Source of the DNA: Gammaproteobacteria bacterium | GTDB taxonomy: Bacteria > Pseudomonadota > Gammaproteobacteria > JABCZS01 | NCBI GenBank assembly: GCA_013289085.1 | Contig: JABDAR010000006.1 | Coordinates: forward strand, 1-48,000 | Direction: 5' to 3' | Length of the DNA: 48,000 nt | Part shown: one piece after another, positions 7,628 to 17,770 of the stretch | Position numbering within the stretch: position 1 is the stretch's first letter | How the letters are laid out: each line of letters begins with the position of its first letter | Translations under genes and position numbers: made by a program | Notes under the pieces: generated by a model | The model's database searches: none | Told to the model about the DNA's origin: nothing | Seen by the model: the letters and a program-made list of their open reading frames with translations, nothing else

Positions 7628-10011
7628 TATAACTTCCGCGCCACGCTAATCTTTTCATAGACTTCTATCTGATCGCCCGGTTTAATATCATTATAATTTT
7701 TAACGCCGATGCCACATTCTATGCCATGACGTACTTCGTTCACATCATCTTTAAAGCGTCTTAATGAATCTATTTCACCTTCAAAAATCACGACATTATT
7801 ACGTAATACACGTACGGGTAAATGACGTTTAATGGAACCTTCAATGACCATACAACCTGCAACCGAACCGTATTTGGTTGCGCGGAACACATCACGTACT
7901 TGGGCAAGACCGACAATCTGTTCTTTAATTTCAGGACGTAATAATCCGGTTAAACCATTTCTCACTAAATCAATCAGATCGTAAATAATGCTGAAATAAT
8001 GGATTTCTACGCCTTCATCTTCAGCAACACGTTTGGCTTTTGCATCAGCACGCACATTAAAACCAATCAATAAAGCACGTGAAGCCATGGCCAAAGTCAC
8101 ATCGGTTTCATTAATACCACCGACACCCTGACCTACAATTTTAACTTTCACGTCAGCCGTTGATAGTTTCACTAAAGAATCACAAATGGCTTCTGCAGAA
8201 CCTTGCATGTCTGCTTTAACGACGATGTTAAGCACCGGCACTTCTTCACGACTCATTTGGGTAAAGATACCTTCTAATGAAGCCGCTTTTTGTTTTGCAA
8301 ACTTCACTTCTTTGAATTTACCTTGACGGAACAGCGCCACTTCTTTGGCTTTGCGTTCATCATTTAAAATAATAAACTCATCACCCGCACTCGGTGTACC
8401 CGATAAACCTAAAATTTCTACGGGCGTTGATGCGGTAGCAGAGTCTTTGGTTTTGCCATTTTCATCAAACATCGCACGAATGCGCCCATATTGCATACCG
8501 ACTAAGGCAATATCACCTTTTTTCAGAGTGCCTTGCTGTACTAATAAATCAGCAACAGCACCACGACCTTTGTCTAAATGTGATTCGAGTACTACACCTC
8601 TTGCGGGTGCATCTTCAATAGCTCTTAATTCTAAAACTTCTGCCTGTACCAAAATAGAATCAAGCAGCGTATCAATACCATCGCCACGTTTAGCAGAAAC
8701 ATATACAAAAATATTTTCGCCGCCCCAATCTTCAGGAATAATACTGTATTGGCCTAATTCTGTGCGCACACGATCTGGATCAGCTTGCGGCTTATCCATT
8801 TTATTAACCGCAACAATAATCGGCACATTAGCAGCTCTGGCATGTTGAATCGCTTCTATGGTTTGTGGCATGACACCATCATCAGCAGCCACAACTAATA
8901 CAACGATATCCGTACAATTTGCACCACGTGCACGCATGGCTGTAAATGCCGCATGTCCGGGTGTATCTAAAAATGTAATGCGACCTTTTTCAGTGGTTAC
9001 ACTATATGCACCAATATGTTGAGTAATCCCACCGGCTTCACCTGCAGTCACGCGTGTTGTACGAATATAATCAAGCAATGAAGTTTTACCATGATCAACA
9101 TGTCCCATGATGGTCACCACCGGAGGACGTGGTTTTGTATCGCCCGTTGATTCGTTTTTGAAACCTTCTGCCAATACTTCTTCCAGTCCTGTACCTTTCA
9201 GCATCACGGGTGTATGACCCATTTCCTCAACCACAATAGCGGCGGTATCTTGATCAATCACCTGATTGATAGTCACCATGGCGCCCATGCCCATCATTAC
9301 TTTAATGACTTCAGTAGCTTTAACTGCCATTTTTTGTGCTAAATCAGCAACAGAAATGGTTTCTGGAATTTTTACTTCATGCACCATCGGTGCTGTTGGT
9401 TTTGCAAATGCATGTTGCCCCGATAAGCTTGCGACTTTTTCTGGCTTTCTTCTTTTACGTCTGCGTGGAGATACTTCTCCATCACGAAAATCACGATCAT
9501 CATCATTACGTGAAGTAGGACGTCCACCCCCACGATCATTGCGATCCGAACGTTCATTACCGCCACGCTTTTTATTCTCTGGTTTTTCACGCACGACAGG
9601 TTTAGGTTTAGGTGCTTCTTCAACAGGTGCTTTTACTACTTCTTCTACAGCAGGTGGAGTAGGCGTTTCTGGCACTTGAAGTTCAGGTTCAGGTGTTACC
9701 ACTTCTTCTTCAACTTCAGGTTCTGCTTTTTTCGGCATATAAGTGCGTTTTTTCCGCACTTCAACGCTAATGGTTTTAGCACCCACTTTAACAGCTTCAA
9801 CACGTTTGCGTTTTAAAGTAATTTTTTGCCCAGCACTTTGCTTATTACGATAATCCAAAAATTGCTGAATTTGTTTATTGCTAATCGTTTGGGTTTCAGG
9901 ATCAACAGGCTTGCCTGCTTCTAATACCCCAGCCTGCTGCAATTCAGTAAGCAACATTTGGATCGATATATTCCGCTCACTTGCAAACTGCTTTAAAGTC
10001 ACATCTGTCAT
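7627..10011 (-). CDS. infB: Translation initiation factor IF-2
   Basis: This GTPase brings formyl-Met-tRNA to the 30S subunit. The 794 residues split into an IF2_N domain (about 1-55), a long charged Pro/Glu then Arg/Asp-rich linker (about 90-195), a second N domain (about 215-270), and the G domain with G1 GHVDHGKT (303-310), G3 DTPGHAAF (349-356) and G4 NKMD (403-406). The C-terminal C1/C2 domains that bind the initiator tRNA follow. It is shorter than E. coli IF-2 (890) because of the linker. It lies 8 bases after nusA and is coupled to rbfA. Confidence 0.98.
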   Translation of the reverse strand: MTDVTLKQFASERNISIQMLLTELQQAGVLEAGKPVDPETQTISNKQIQQFLDYRNKQSAGQKITLKRKRVEAVKVGAKTISVEVRKKRTYMPKKAEPEVEEEVVTPEPELQVPETPTPPAVEEVVKAPVEEAPKPKPVVREKPENKKRGGNERSDRNDRGGGRPTSRNDDDRDFRDGEVSPRRRKRRKPEKVASLSGQHAFAKPTAPMVHEVKIPETISVADLAQKMAVKATEVIKVMMGMGAMVTINQVIDQDTAAIVVEEMGHTPVMLKGTGLEEVLAEGFKNESTGDTKPRPPVVTIMGHVDHGKTSLLDYIRTTRVTAGEAGGITQHIGAYSVTTEKGRITFLDTPGHAAFTAMRARGANCTDIVVLVVAADDGVMPQTIEAIQHARAANVPIIVAVNKMDKPQADPDRVRTELGQYSIIPEDWGGENIFVYVSAKRGDGIDTLLDSILVQAEVLELRAIEDAPARGVVLESHLDKGRGAVADLLVQQGTLKKGDIALVGMQYGRIRAMFDENGKTKDSATASTPVEILGLSGTPSAGDEFIILNDERKAKEVALFRQGKFKEVKFAKQKAASLEGIFTQMSREEVPVLNIVVKADMQGSAEAICDSLVKLSTADVKVKIVGQGVGGINETDVTLAMASRALLIGFNVRADAKAKRVAEDEGVEIHYFSIIYDLIDLVRNGLTGLLRPEIKEQIVGLAQVRDVFRATKYGSVAGCMVIEGSIKRHLPVRVLRNNVVIFEGEIDSLRRFKDDVNEVRHGIECGIGVKNYNDIKPGDQIEVYEKISVARKL

Positions 10012-10019
10012 AACGTATT

Positions 10020-11522
10020 CTACGCCTCTTCATCAAACCAATGTTTACGTGCAGCCATAATTAATTCCGATGCTTTTTCTTGGCCAATATCAGTAATGTC
10101 TAGTAAATCATCTACAGCTAAGTCCGCTAAATCATCACGTGTTTTCACACCGTGCTCAGCGAATAGATTTGCAAGTTCTGGACTCATTCCAGGTAAGCTC
10201 AATAAATCTTCTGTAGGTGCACGTGCAATTTCTTCATCCGCTAACGCTTCTGAGAGTAAAACATCTTTAGCACGTGTGCGCAACGCGTTGACAATATCTT
10301 CATCAAAGCCTTCGATATTTAACATTTCTTGTATCGGCACATAAGCCACTTCTTCAATGGATGAAAATCCTTCTTCAGCTAAAACAGCTGCCAAATCTTC
10401 ATCGACTTGTAATTTATCTAAGAATAATTGCACTAAGCGTTCTGTTTCTTCGGCACTTTTCTCAGAAGCTTGTTTTTCACTCATCACATTGAGTTCCCAG
10501 CCGGTTAATTCGCTGGCCAAACGCACGTTTTGACCACCGCGGCCAATCGCTTGTGATAATTGTTCTTCTTTAACTGCGATATCCATGGTATGTGCATCTT
10601 CATCCATCACAATGGAAACCACTTCTGCAGGTGCCATAGCATTAATCACAAATTGCACAGGATTATCATCCCAAACAACAATATCAATACGCTCACCGCC
10701 TAATTCACTAGACACTGCTTGAACGCGCGCGCCTCTCATACCCACGCAAGCACCTACGGGATCGATACGGCCATCATTGGTTTTAACGGCAATTTTTGCA
10801 CGAATACCGGGATCGCGGGCAACGCTTTTAATTTCAATTAACTCTTCGCCAATTTCAGGTACTTCAATTTTAAATAGTTCACGCAACATATTCGGATGAA
10901 TACGGCTGGCAAATAATTGTGGACCACGGGCTTGTGGACTGGCTTCATATAAATAAGCACGAACACGATCACCCATACGCACGGCTTCACGCGGTAACAT
11001 TTCGCTGCGTGTTAATAACACTTCGTTGTTTTGACCAATATCTAAAATGACATGATCGCGTGTGACACGTTTCGCAACACCCGTGATTAATTCGCCGACT
11101 CGGCTTTTGTAAGCATCTAATGCTTTTGAGCGCTCTGCTTCACGCACTTTTTGCACGATCACTTGTTTCGCAGTTTGTGCAGCAATACGACCAAACTCTA
11201 CAGATTCAATTTGTTCTTCAATAATATCGCCCACGACAGCATCAGGATTTTTCTCATGTGCTTGTTCAAGCGTTAATTCCCGATCAGGAAATTCAACACC
11301 TGCATCAAATTCATCAAAATCAGGCTCAACTACTGTGAAACAACGAAATGTTTCGTATTCGCCAGTTTTAGTATCAATTGCAACCCGCACGTCCCATTCT
11401 GCGCCATGTTTTTTACGCGTAGCCATTGCCAGCGCCGCTTCAATTGCTTCATAAATGACTTCTTTGGGCACATCTTTTTCATGTGATACGGATTCTGCTA
11501 CTAAAAGAATTTCTTTACTCAT
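10020..11522 (-). CDS. nusA: Transcription termination/antitermination factor NusA
   Basis: NusA binds RNA polymerase and nascent RNA and tunes pausing, termination and antitermination. The 500-residue protein has the N-terminal polymerase-binding domain, an S1 domain (around [19 protein letters not shown]), two KH domains ([20 protein letters not shown] and [20 protein letters not shown]) and two C-terminal acidic repeats ([19 protein letters not shown] and [20 protein letters not shown]), as in gammaproteobacteria. I use the ATG of MSKEIL: AAGGTGG lies 8 bases upstream, better than the GTG four codons earlier. It overlaps the end of rimP by 8 bases. Confidence 0.97.
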   Translation of the reverse strand: MSKEILLVAESVSHEKDVPKEVIYEAIEAALAMATRKKHGAEWDVRVAIDTKTGEYETFRCFTVVEPDFDEFDAGVEFPDRELTLEQAHEKNPDAVVGDIIEEQIESVEFGRIAAQTAKQVIVQKVREAERSKALDAYKSRVGELITGVAKRVTRDHVILDIGQNNEVLLTRSEMLPREAVRMGDRVRAYLYEASPQARGPQLFASRIHPNMLRELFKIEVPEIGEELIEIKSVARDPGIRAKIAVKTNDGRIDPVGACVGMRGARVQAVSSELGGERIDIVVWDDNPVQFVINAMAPAEVVSIVMDEDAHTMDIAVKEEQLSQAIGRGGQNVRLASELTGWELNVMSEKQASEKSAEETERLVQLFLDKLQVDEDLAAVLAEEGFSSIEEVAYVPIQEMLNIEGFDEDIVNALRTRAKDVLLSEALADEEIARAPTEDLLSLPGMSPELANLFAEHGVKTRDDLADLAVDDLLDITDIGQEKASELIMAARKHWFDEEA

Positions 11523-12015
11523 GGCTTTTTCCACCTTTTTCCGATGTTAAATACGCGCGTAAATCAGCAATAACATTCGCCCGAAGGACTAAATCCCAAG
11601 GACATTCCACTTGTTCTATATCTGGCGGTGCTATTAATAGCTTATCTTCCATCACCGCCTTTAATACACCCTTATACTTTTGTCGACCTAACAACGCTTG
11701 TCTTAATTTCACCACTATCACTTGGCCAATGTATCCTTCACATTGCGCCAAAGTAAATAAGCGGCGATTCATTCCTGGAGAAGAGACTTCCAAATGCATT
11801 TGGTTAGTATCTACCCCATTCAGGCGCAAACAATCCATCACTTGATGGCTGGCTTGCCCTATTTGTCCAATAGTAATAGGCCCTTCACTGCCTTCTACAT
11901 ACACTTTCACCAAAGGATAATGCTGAGGAATGACCTCAACACCCCATAAACGATAACCCATCGTCTCGAGGATTGGCTCTAAAGCCGTCTGTAATTCATC
12001 TGAATGTAGATTCAT
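11515..12015 (-). CDS. rimP: Ribosome maturation factor RimP
   Basis: RimP is needed for assembly of the 30S subunit. The 166-residue protein starts with [17 protein letters not shown], has the N-domain stretch [18 protein letters not shown] and the junction [18 protein letters not shown] that is diagnostic for the family, then the SH3-like C-domain. AAGGGG precedes its ATG. It is the first protein gene of the operon behind the initiator tRNA, the same arrangement as metY-rimP-nusA in E. coli. A terminator-like hairpin lies only about 20 bases before its start. Confidence 0.96.
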   Translation of the reverse strand: MNLHSDELQTALEPILETMGYRLWGVEVIPQHYPLVKVYVEGSEGPITIGQIGQASHQVMDCLRLNGVDTNQMHLEVSSPGMNRRLFTLAQCEGYIGQVIVVKLRQALLGRQKYKGVLKAVMEDKLLIAPPDIEQVECPWDLVLRANVIADLRAYLTSEKGGKSHE

Positions 12016-12033
12016 TTGCCCCTTACATGAAAA

Positions 12034-12050
12034 ACGGGCCTAAAGCCCGT
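12034..12050 (-). terminator. Terminator/attenuator-like hairpin just before rimP
   Basis: On the minus strand ACGGGC, five loop bases, GCCCGT is followed directly by a T run (TTTTTC). The T run ends about 15 bases before the rimP ATG, so a polymerase that stops here would make only the tRNA. It is the second of two such hairpins in the tRNA-rimP gap and is a candidate attenuator. Confidence 0.65.
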
Positions 12051-12088
12051 CCTTCTTAATTTCTATGTATTTGAAAAACATAAACAAA

Positions 12089-12106
12089 AGGGCCTTCCTG
12101 GGCCCT
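12089..12106 (-). terminator. Terminator-like hairpin after the initiator tRNA
   Basis: On the minus strand AGGGCC, six loop bases, GGCCCT is followed by TTTTGTTT. It lies 14 bases beyond the tRNA CCA end and fits a partial terminator that separates the abundant tRNA from the downstream mRNA. Confidence 0.65.
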
Positions 12107-12120
12107 ATTTACAACTTATC

Positions 12121-12197
<77 letters not shown>

Positions 12198-12208
12198 ATA
12201 GAACAAGC

Positions 12209-12237
12209 ATTGTACAAAATTTGTAACTTAAAAGCAA
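12209..12237 (-). promoter_or_regulatory. Sigma-70-type promoter for the initiator tRNA and rimP operon
   Basis: On the minus strand TTGCTT (12232-12237) and TACAAT (12209-12214) are separated by exactly 17 bases. Transcription would start near 12202, about 5 bases before the mature tRNA end. Spacing and position make this the likely main promoter of the whole operon. Confidence 0.7.
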
Positions 12238-12303
12238 ATGATGGTTTAGGATCTATAATAAAACAATAATTTTTAGTCATCTTCATTTACAAGGTCCGTA
12301 AAA

Positions 12304-13047
12304 ATGAAAAAAATTTACCTTTCCAGCACTTTAATAGCATCATTATTAGCCAGCCTGCCATTATATGCTGAAGATGATATCGATGACTTTGGCGTCTATG
12401 TGGGTGGCGATCTTACCTGGAGTAATTGGGATTATCGAATGGAGAATAACCTTACGCAAACGATACCCAGTACATTATCTGATAGCGTGGACTTTGGTCT
12501 AAGTGATGGTGATTTAAATGGTGAAGGTCGATTAGGTGCGTATATGCGCTGGGAAGACCCACAATTTTTAACTGCAATAGAAATCTTTGCGGCAGGACAA
12601 AATGCCCATGATTCTTATTGGGGAATGAGCCTACTTCATCTTAATACCTTAGCGCAAGAAGTCACGACGCAATGGAGTTATGGTGCTGAACTCAAACAAG
12701 GGTATTTCATCGATGAATCCTGGCTGGCGTTTGCAAAGTTAGGGATTATTGAAACAGAATTTAAAGTAAATACGCAGTTTGGCGTTCAAGACCCTGCCGG
12801 TAATGAACTTTATACTACCCATACAGACGAACCTACTTTAACAGGTGTACGATTTGGCGTCGGCCTTGAAAAGTTTTTAACTGAATATATTAGTATTGCC
12901 GGCCAAGTGCTGTATGTCGTCTACGAAGATTATGACAATCAAGTTTCAGCGACTGTTACAGAAGAGAATGCCAATATTACTGATGAAGTAAAGATGGATA
13001 CTCATGCCATTCAATTTGGTTTGGGGGTTAATATTTATTTCTTATAA
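12304..13047 (+). CDS. Outer-membrane beta-barrel-like protein
   Basis: A signal peptide is clear: KK, hydrophobic core, then cleavage after LPLYA near residue 22. The mature part of about 225 residues alternates polar and hydrophobic residues with many aromatic and Gly turns (VYVGGDLTWSNWDYRM, GVRFGVGLEKFL, IQFGLGVNIYFL) as in eight- to ten-strand barrels of the OmpA/OmpW-like type. It ends with Leu rather than the usual Phe. I see no catalytic motif, so it could be a porin-like, adhesin or structural protein. AAGG precedes the ATG. It converges on the ATPase gene with a 6-base overlap. Confidence 0.65.
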   Translation: MKKIYLSSTLIASLLASLPLYAEDDIDDFGVYVGGDLTWSNWDYRMENNLTQTIPSTLSDSVDFGLSDGDLNGEGRLGAYMRWEDPQFLTAIEIFAAGQNAHDSYWGMSLLHLNTLAQEVTTQWSYGAELKQGYFIDESWLAFAKLGIIETEFKVNTQFGVQDPAGNELYTTHTDEPTLTGVRFGVGLEKFLTEYISIAGQVLYVVYEDYDNQVSATVTEENANITDEVKMDTHAIQFGLGVNIYFL

Positions 13048-14322
13048 AATCCACTTTAATAAAGGAATTTGTTGTATTTTGATACCCTCTACTTCAAATT
13101 CCTTTTCTTCCTCATAGGTGATAATAATGCCAGAACTAAGTCCGTAAGCACGGCAGGCTTCGCATAAACCATTAAGTTCTCGTCTTAAAGTTTCATTATC
13201 TTCCATGTTATAACAGACTTGTATGGCCATGGTAATATCAAAACCATTTTTGATAATAAAATCACACTCATACTTATCTTTGTGAAAAAATATTTCACCC
13301 TCACCACGCATTAACTGATGCAGCACGGCTTGTTCCATCAGTTTACCCATGTCTTTTGAAAACTTTGAGCTTAATGCATTATATAAACCATTATCGATGA
13401 CATAGACTTTTTTCTCAGATAATTCTTGATGAAGAATAGAATGTGCATATTTTTTAACGACAACCACCATGAAAATAGCTTCACAATAGCCTGAATATTC
13501 ATACAAGATATCTTTACTTAATTTATATCCAGCTGTTTTTAATTCATTGAATATTTTATGAATGGAAAATTCTTTAGTGGCGCTCGCGAATAAGCGTTTT
13601 ATAAAATATTTTAACAAGGCTACATTTTTTATCCCAAATCTTTCTACTAGATCGCGATACATCATCACATTAAAATATTCTTGCAAGGTTTTAACTTTAA
13701 GAGATTCATCTAATTTTAAAATCTCAGGAAAGCCGCCATATTGCAAAAACTCAGCGAGTGCATTAAAGCGCAATGCTTGACTTTTACGATCATATTGCGT
13801 GGTATTGACGTGCTTAACATCACAGTATTCTGCAAAGCTAAGTGGTAATACAGTATAAGATAAAGAACGCCCACGTAAGTGGGTTGCTATTTCTGTACTC
13901 AGTAATTTTGCATTAGAACCTGTTAAAAAAATATGCTTGCTGACCGAATCATTCAGGCGGCGAATAAATCTATCCCACTTCTCAAATAATTGGATTTCAT
14001 CAAAGAAAAAATAACAATCTGATAAATTAATATCCGGATGTAACTCCTGATATGCTTTTAGCAAAGCATCTAGTTCTTCGACGCTGTGACTAAACCGCTC
14101 ATCCTCACAGTTAATATACAAAATATGCGCAGGGCTAACGCCCTCTGCCAATAACGATTTAATCGTATTATAAAGTTCAAAGGTCTTGCCTGCCCGCCTA
14201 GGGCCAATTAAAGTAATAATTTTATCAATATCAATGGGAATATTTTCGGCGCGCGGATATACTGTACCTAATTGATATTCTTGAGAATTCTGTATAATCT
14301 CTTTTAGCTTTTCTTTATTCAT
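13042..14322 (-). CDS. AAA ATPase with C-terminal DUF4143 nuclease-like domain
   Basis: This 426-residue protein has an AAA_14-type ATPase: Walker A GPRRAGKT (40-47), Walker B CYFFFDEIQ (D108, E109) and sensor LTGSN (133-137). A C-terminal DUF4143-like part ends with a degenerate PD-(D/E)XK-like core (HKDKYECDFIIKNG, then AIQVCYNM in place of the usual E-x-K). These proteins are widespread, often patchy in distribution, and their function is not established. Some authors link them to mobile or toxin-antitoxin-like regions, which I cannot confirm here. It is a single gene between an outer-membrane protein and epmB, 30 bases from the latter. Confidence 0.85.
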   Translation of the reverse strand: MNKEKLKEIIQNSQEYQLGTVYPRAENIPIDIDKIITLIGPRRAGKTFELYNTIKSLLAEGVSPAHILYINCEDERFSHSVEELDALLKAYQELHPDINLSDCYFFFDEIQLFEKWDRFIRRLNDSVSKHIFLTGSNAKLLSTEIATHLRGRSLSYTVLPLSFAEYCDVKHVNTTQYDRKSQALRFNALAEFLQYGGFPEILKLDESLKVKTLQEYFNVMMYRDLVERFGIKNVALLKYFIKRLFASATKEFSIHKIFNELKTAGYKLSKDILYEYSGYCEAIFMVVVVKKYAHSILHQELSEKKVYVIDNGLYNALSSKFSKDMGKLMEQAVLHQLMRGEGEIFFHKDKYECDFIIKNGFDITMAIQVCYNMEDNETLRRELNGLCEACRAYGLSSGIIITYEEEKEFEVEGIKIQQIPLLKWIL

Positions 14323-14352
14323 AGGAAGATTATACCATAATCCTTCCTTTTT

Positions 14353-15360
14353 TCAAGGAAGGATTGCCTGCTTGGCCGCAAAGCCTGCCACTTCACGAAC
14401 TAACCGCGGTACCAGATATCCTGGCAGCTGGGCAGCCATTTGTTGATGTAGGTTTATTGCAGTTTTATCATCTACAGCAAAATGTGCTGTGCCTGTGACT
14501 TGATCTAATTGATGTAAATAATAGGGCATCACATCATGGGCAAATAATTTTTCACTGAGTGAACGTAGCGTATCGGCATCATCATTCACACCATGCAGCA
14601 ATACACTTTGATTGAGTACATGAGTATGTTGTGCTAATTTTTTTAAGGCCGAACCGACACTCGCATCAATTTCTTGCGGATGATTACAGTGAACAACTAC
14701 AACGGGTTTTAAGCGAGTGCTGATTAATGTATGAATAAGTTCATCAGTAATACGTTCTGGAATCATAATCGGCATACGCGTGTGTATGCGTAAAATTTTA
14801 ACATGCAGAATGGAATTGATATGCTGCATGAAAAAATTTAGATAATCATCATCTAATGTAAACGGATCGCCACCACTTAAAATGACTTCATGAATAGTAT
14901 TGTCTCTAGCAATATAATCAAAGGCTTGCTGCCATTTATCACGGCCTGGATTATTTTCACTATACGAAAAAGTACGACGAAAACAATAGCGACAATGTAC
15001 AGGGCAAGCACTTGTCACTGTAAGTAACACGCGTCCTTTAAATTTGTGTAATAAACCTGGAATGGGATTTTGCTCACGCTCTTTCAGAGGATCGTCAGTA
15101 AACCCTTGAACCTCATGGTATTCTTCTTCTAAAGGTAATACTTGTCGTAATAAGGGGTCATGCGGGTCACCTTTATGCATGCGTGTGACGAAGCTTTCTG
15201 ACACGCGTAGTGGAAACAATTGTCCGGCCTTTTCTGCCATGGGCAAATAAGTGTCATCTAAATTTAAACGTTCAAGTAAAACTTTGGGGTCGCGAATCAC
15301 ATTTTTTAATGCAATTTGCCAAGCATGAGGCTGACATTTTTTTTCAATTTTCGGTATCAT
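14353..15360 (-). CDS. epmB: EF-P (R)-beta-lysylation lysine 2,3-aminomutase EpmB
   Basis: This radical-SAM, PLP-dependent enzyme turns L-alpha-lysine into (R)-beta-lysine, which EpmA then attaches to EF-P. The 335-residue protein has the radical-SAM cluster motif CPVHCRYC (C119, C123, C126), then LSGGDPFTLDD and a C-terminal PLP-binding region. It is shorter than clostridial KamA, as expected for EpmB (E. coli 342). It is divergent from efp, its substrate, with a 44-base shared upstream region; EpmA is not in the window. The ribosome binding site is weak. Confidence 0.95.
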   Translation of the reverse strand: MIPKIEKKCQPHAWQIALKNVIRDPKVLLERLNLDDTYLPMAEKAGQLFPLRVSESFVTRMHKGDPHDPLLRQVLPLEEEYHEVQGFTDDPLKEREQNPIPGLLHKFKGRVLLTVTSACPVHCRYCFRRTFSYSENNPGRDKWQQAFDYIARDNTIHEVILSGGDPFTLDDDYLNFFMQHINSILHVKILRIHTRMPIMIPERITDELIHTLISTRLKPVVVVHCNHPQEIDASVGSALKKLAQHTHVLNQSVLLHGVNDDADTLRSLSEKLFAHDVMPYYLHQLDQVTGTAHFAVDDKTAINLHQQMAAQLPGYLVPRLVREVAGFAAKQAILP

Positions 15361-15404
15361 AAGCGGAATATTTTAACAAATTTGCGGCAAAAAGGGTGAA
15401 CATT

Positions 15405-15971
15405 ATGGCAAGTTATACAACTAATCAGTTTAAAAGTGGTTTAAAAGTGATGTTAGATGGTGACCCTTATAGCATCATCGAAAATGAATTTGTGAAGCCA
15501 GGCAAGGGTCAGGCCTTTAACCGCGTCAAACTACGTCATCTAAAATCCGGACGCGTGATTGAACGTACGTTTAAATCCGGTGACAGCGTAGAAGGCGCTG
15601 ATGTCATTGAACGTGAAATGCAATATTTGTATAACGATGGTAATGAATGGCATTTTATGATGATGGATACCTTTGAACAATATGTTGCCAATGCACCTAT
15701 TGTTGGAGATGCCGCAAAATGGTTAAAAGAAGAAGCCATTTGTATTGTAGTGTTATATAACGATGCACCTTTATCTGTAGAACCCCCAGCTTTTGTAGAA
15801 CTTAAAATTATTGAAACTGATCCTGGTTTAAAAGGTGACACCAGTGGCGGTGGCGGCAAACCCGCAACGCTCGAAACAGGCGCTGTAGTGCGTGTACCTT
15901 TATTTGTACAACAAGGTGAAGTGATTAAAGTGAATACCCAAACCGGTGAATACGCCTCACGCGTCAAATAA
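15405..15971 (+). CDS. efp: Elongation factor P
   Basis: EF-P rescues ribosomes stalled on polyproline. With the ATG at 15405 the protein is 188 residues, identical in length to E. coli. The modification loop reads [16 protein letters not shown] and its Lys34 is the residue that EpmA/EpmB beta-lysylate. The end matches the family ([24 protein letters not shown]-type tail). AAAGGG lies upstream of this ATG; the GTG nine bases earlier would lengthen it by three residues and is not favoured. The ankyrin gene follows after 11 bases. Confidence 0.98.
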   Translation: MASYTTNQFKSGLKVMLDGDPYSIIENEFVKPGKGQAFNRVKLRHLKSGRVIERTFKSGDSVEGADVIEREMQYLYNDGNEWHFMMMDTFEQYVANAPIVGDAAKWLKEEAICIVVLYNDAPLSVEPPAFVELKIIETDPGLKGDTSGGGGKPATLETGAVVRVPLFVQQGEVIKVNTQTGEYASRVK

Positions 15972-15982
15972 GGTCGCTGCAC

Positions 15983-17761
15983 ATGTTTTTTGAAATGTAT
16001 CAGCGCGACATTAACAAAAAACTAATTGTTTATTTGTCCAAAATCAGCGCCGCCTCACCTGAACAATATGATGCGGAAGAAGTAACTGACCTCATCAATG
16101 CAATAAAAAAAGGGGGTTGTCATGGTTATGCAGTTCTCATTTCCGCAGCCTTGTGGATTTCAAAAACCAGCACCTCTGAAAAAAAATTCAGGCATAATTT
16201 TGCGTGGTGCAAAAACACCATTAATCTTTTAAAAAACTGGGATGAAAATTTATCCTCCCTATCTGCCGAAAATAAAAGAAATATAGATGATTTTTTATCG
16301 TTGTTGAATTTAATTCAAAATGAATCTGCTCATGACTTTCTAAATGAATTTCCTTTGGAGCGGCCAATCAGCCTCCTTGAAATTAGCACTCATTCATCAG
16401 CGAAAGATAGTGGAATTCTATACCGTACAAACACATATATATTAACCGCAGTTTTCACCCAAGAGAATTTTGCAAAGGTTTTGAATGAACTCAACCCTAT
16501 GGACGATATTTTTACTATATCCTGTAAAATAAATAATAGTACCGATGCATATCATGCCATAAGTTTTCTTAAAATAAATGATGATTATTTTTTTGTGGAC
16601 GGTAATACAGGAATAAAAATCACAAACACTCTAAATGAACTAGCAGAATTTATTTTAGAATATTATGTGCACAATAGTATGCCCTGGGACGTATTTGATA
16701 TTATCATTGAAGCTTCCAGCTTTATTGAAGAACCTAGAAACATCTATCCAAACAAAAAAACTATATTAGAAAAATATGCTGAAAAAAAATATGGCTTAAA
16801 TACAGCAGCTTGGTTTAACTGCTTAGAAACCATTGAATTCTTATTGGAAAATAAACAAGCAGATATCAATAAAATTACCCCCAGGGGGTTTCTCACTCCA
16901 TTAGCTGCTGCTGCTGGTTACGGACACATAGAAGTCGTTAAACGTTTCTTGGCCATGGAAAACATTGAATACAATAAAGCTGGAAAACTAGGCCAAACAC
17001 CCTTAATGATCGCTTGTGAATACAATCAGATAGAAATTGTAAAACTTCTGTTAGCAAAAACGGGCATTCTTTACAATCAAGCAATGCACTCAGGTGAAAC
17101 CGCATTATATCTAGCGTGCGAAAATGGTAACGCGGAAATTGTAAAACTACTTTTAATGCAAAAAGATATCGATTTTAATAAAAGTGCCAAAGGGATAACC
17201 CCTTTATATATTGCTTATTTCAATGAACATATAGATATAGTCAAGCTCCTCTTGGAAATAAACAATAATGTAGAAAAAATAACTTTTGATCAATTTATTG
17301 AGCAGATCAATTATGTTAATAACCCGTTTTCAAAAGCTTCCATTAAAGAGGAATTTATTAAAAATATAAAGTATCTTTCTTTAAATGATTTAGCTGAGCT
17401 ATCAAAAATAATGCGTACCATTCAAGAAGAAAATATAACGTTAGAGCGATCGGCACAAACAAATCTACCTAAAAATCTTGTGGTTCTTCGGCAAGAAAGA
17501 GGAATTTTTCAAATTACAGGTGCTTATGGGAATACCAACACTTGGCAGGCAGTTATGAGCGCACTTAAAGAACAAATTAAAATCCAATTACAAATAACAC
17601 TTATTTCTAAGGAAAAACAAATGTCTACTTCTCAAGAAACTACCCATCTTGATTTTTTAAAATTCCAGCATGAACGCAGCGCCATGACTGCCTCAACAGA
17701 AAATCAAGAATGGATTGATATGACTTATAAACCAGTTGCTTCAAAACTGCTTGTGTGTTGA
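15983..17761 (+). CDS. Ankyrin-repeat protein with papain-like cysteine-protease-type N-terminus; candidate secreted effector
   Basis: This 592-residue protein has no signal peptide. The N-terminal region carries GGCHGYAVLIS (Cys46), AYHAISFLKIND (His191) and DYFFVDGNTG (Asp206, Asn208), the C/H/D order and spacing of YopT/C58-like papain-fold proteases, where the motif is typically HA...FDPN.G. Residues about 272-430 hold four to five ankyrin repeats (for example TPLMIACEYNQIEIVKLLL and TALYLACENGNAEIVKLLL), followed by a helical C-terminus. Such an architecture suggests a type IV effector, an inference from analogy. AAGG overlapping the efp stop serves as ribosome binding site. The gene is inserted between housekeeping genes efp and rsmA and is Lys/Asn-rich. 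Confidence 0.8.
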   Translation: MFFEMYQRDINKKLIVYLSKISAASPEQYDAEEVTDLINAIKKGGCHGYAVLISAALWISKTSTSEKKFRHNFAWCKNTINLLKNWDENLSSLSAENKRNIDDFLSLLNLIQNESAHDFLNEFPLERPISLLEISTHSSAKDSGILYRTNTYILTAVFTQENFAKVLNELNPMDDIFTISCKINNSTDAYHAISFLKINDDYFFVDGNTGIKITNTLNELAEFILEYYVHNSMPWDVFDIIIEASSFIEEPRNIYPNKKTILEKYAEKKYGLNTAAWFNCLETIEFLLENKQADINKITPRGFLTPLAAAAGYGHIEVVKRFLAMENIEYNKAGKLGQTPLMIACEYNQIEIVKLLLAKTGILYNQAMHSGETALYLACENGNAEIVKLLLMQKDIDFNKSAKGITPLYIAYFNEHIDIVKLLLEINNNVEKITFDQFIEQINYVNNPFSKASIKEEFIKNIKYLSLNDLAELSKIMRTIQEENITLERSAQTNLPKNLVVLRQERGIFQITGAYGNTNTWQAVMSALKEQIKIQLQITLISKEKQMSTSQETTHLDFLKFQHERSAMTASTENQEWIDMTYKPVASKLLVC

Positions 17762-17770
17762 GAATATCAT

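Noticed and set aside
9336-9623. Open frames on both strands in the IF-2 linker
   Set aside because: They are shadows of the repetitive Arg/Asp-rich linker codons of infB.
15536-15982. 148-residue frame antisense to efp
   Set aside because: Entirely inside efp on the opposite strand, without its own site; efp is certain.
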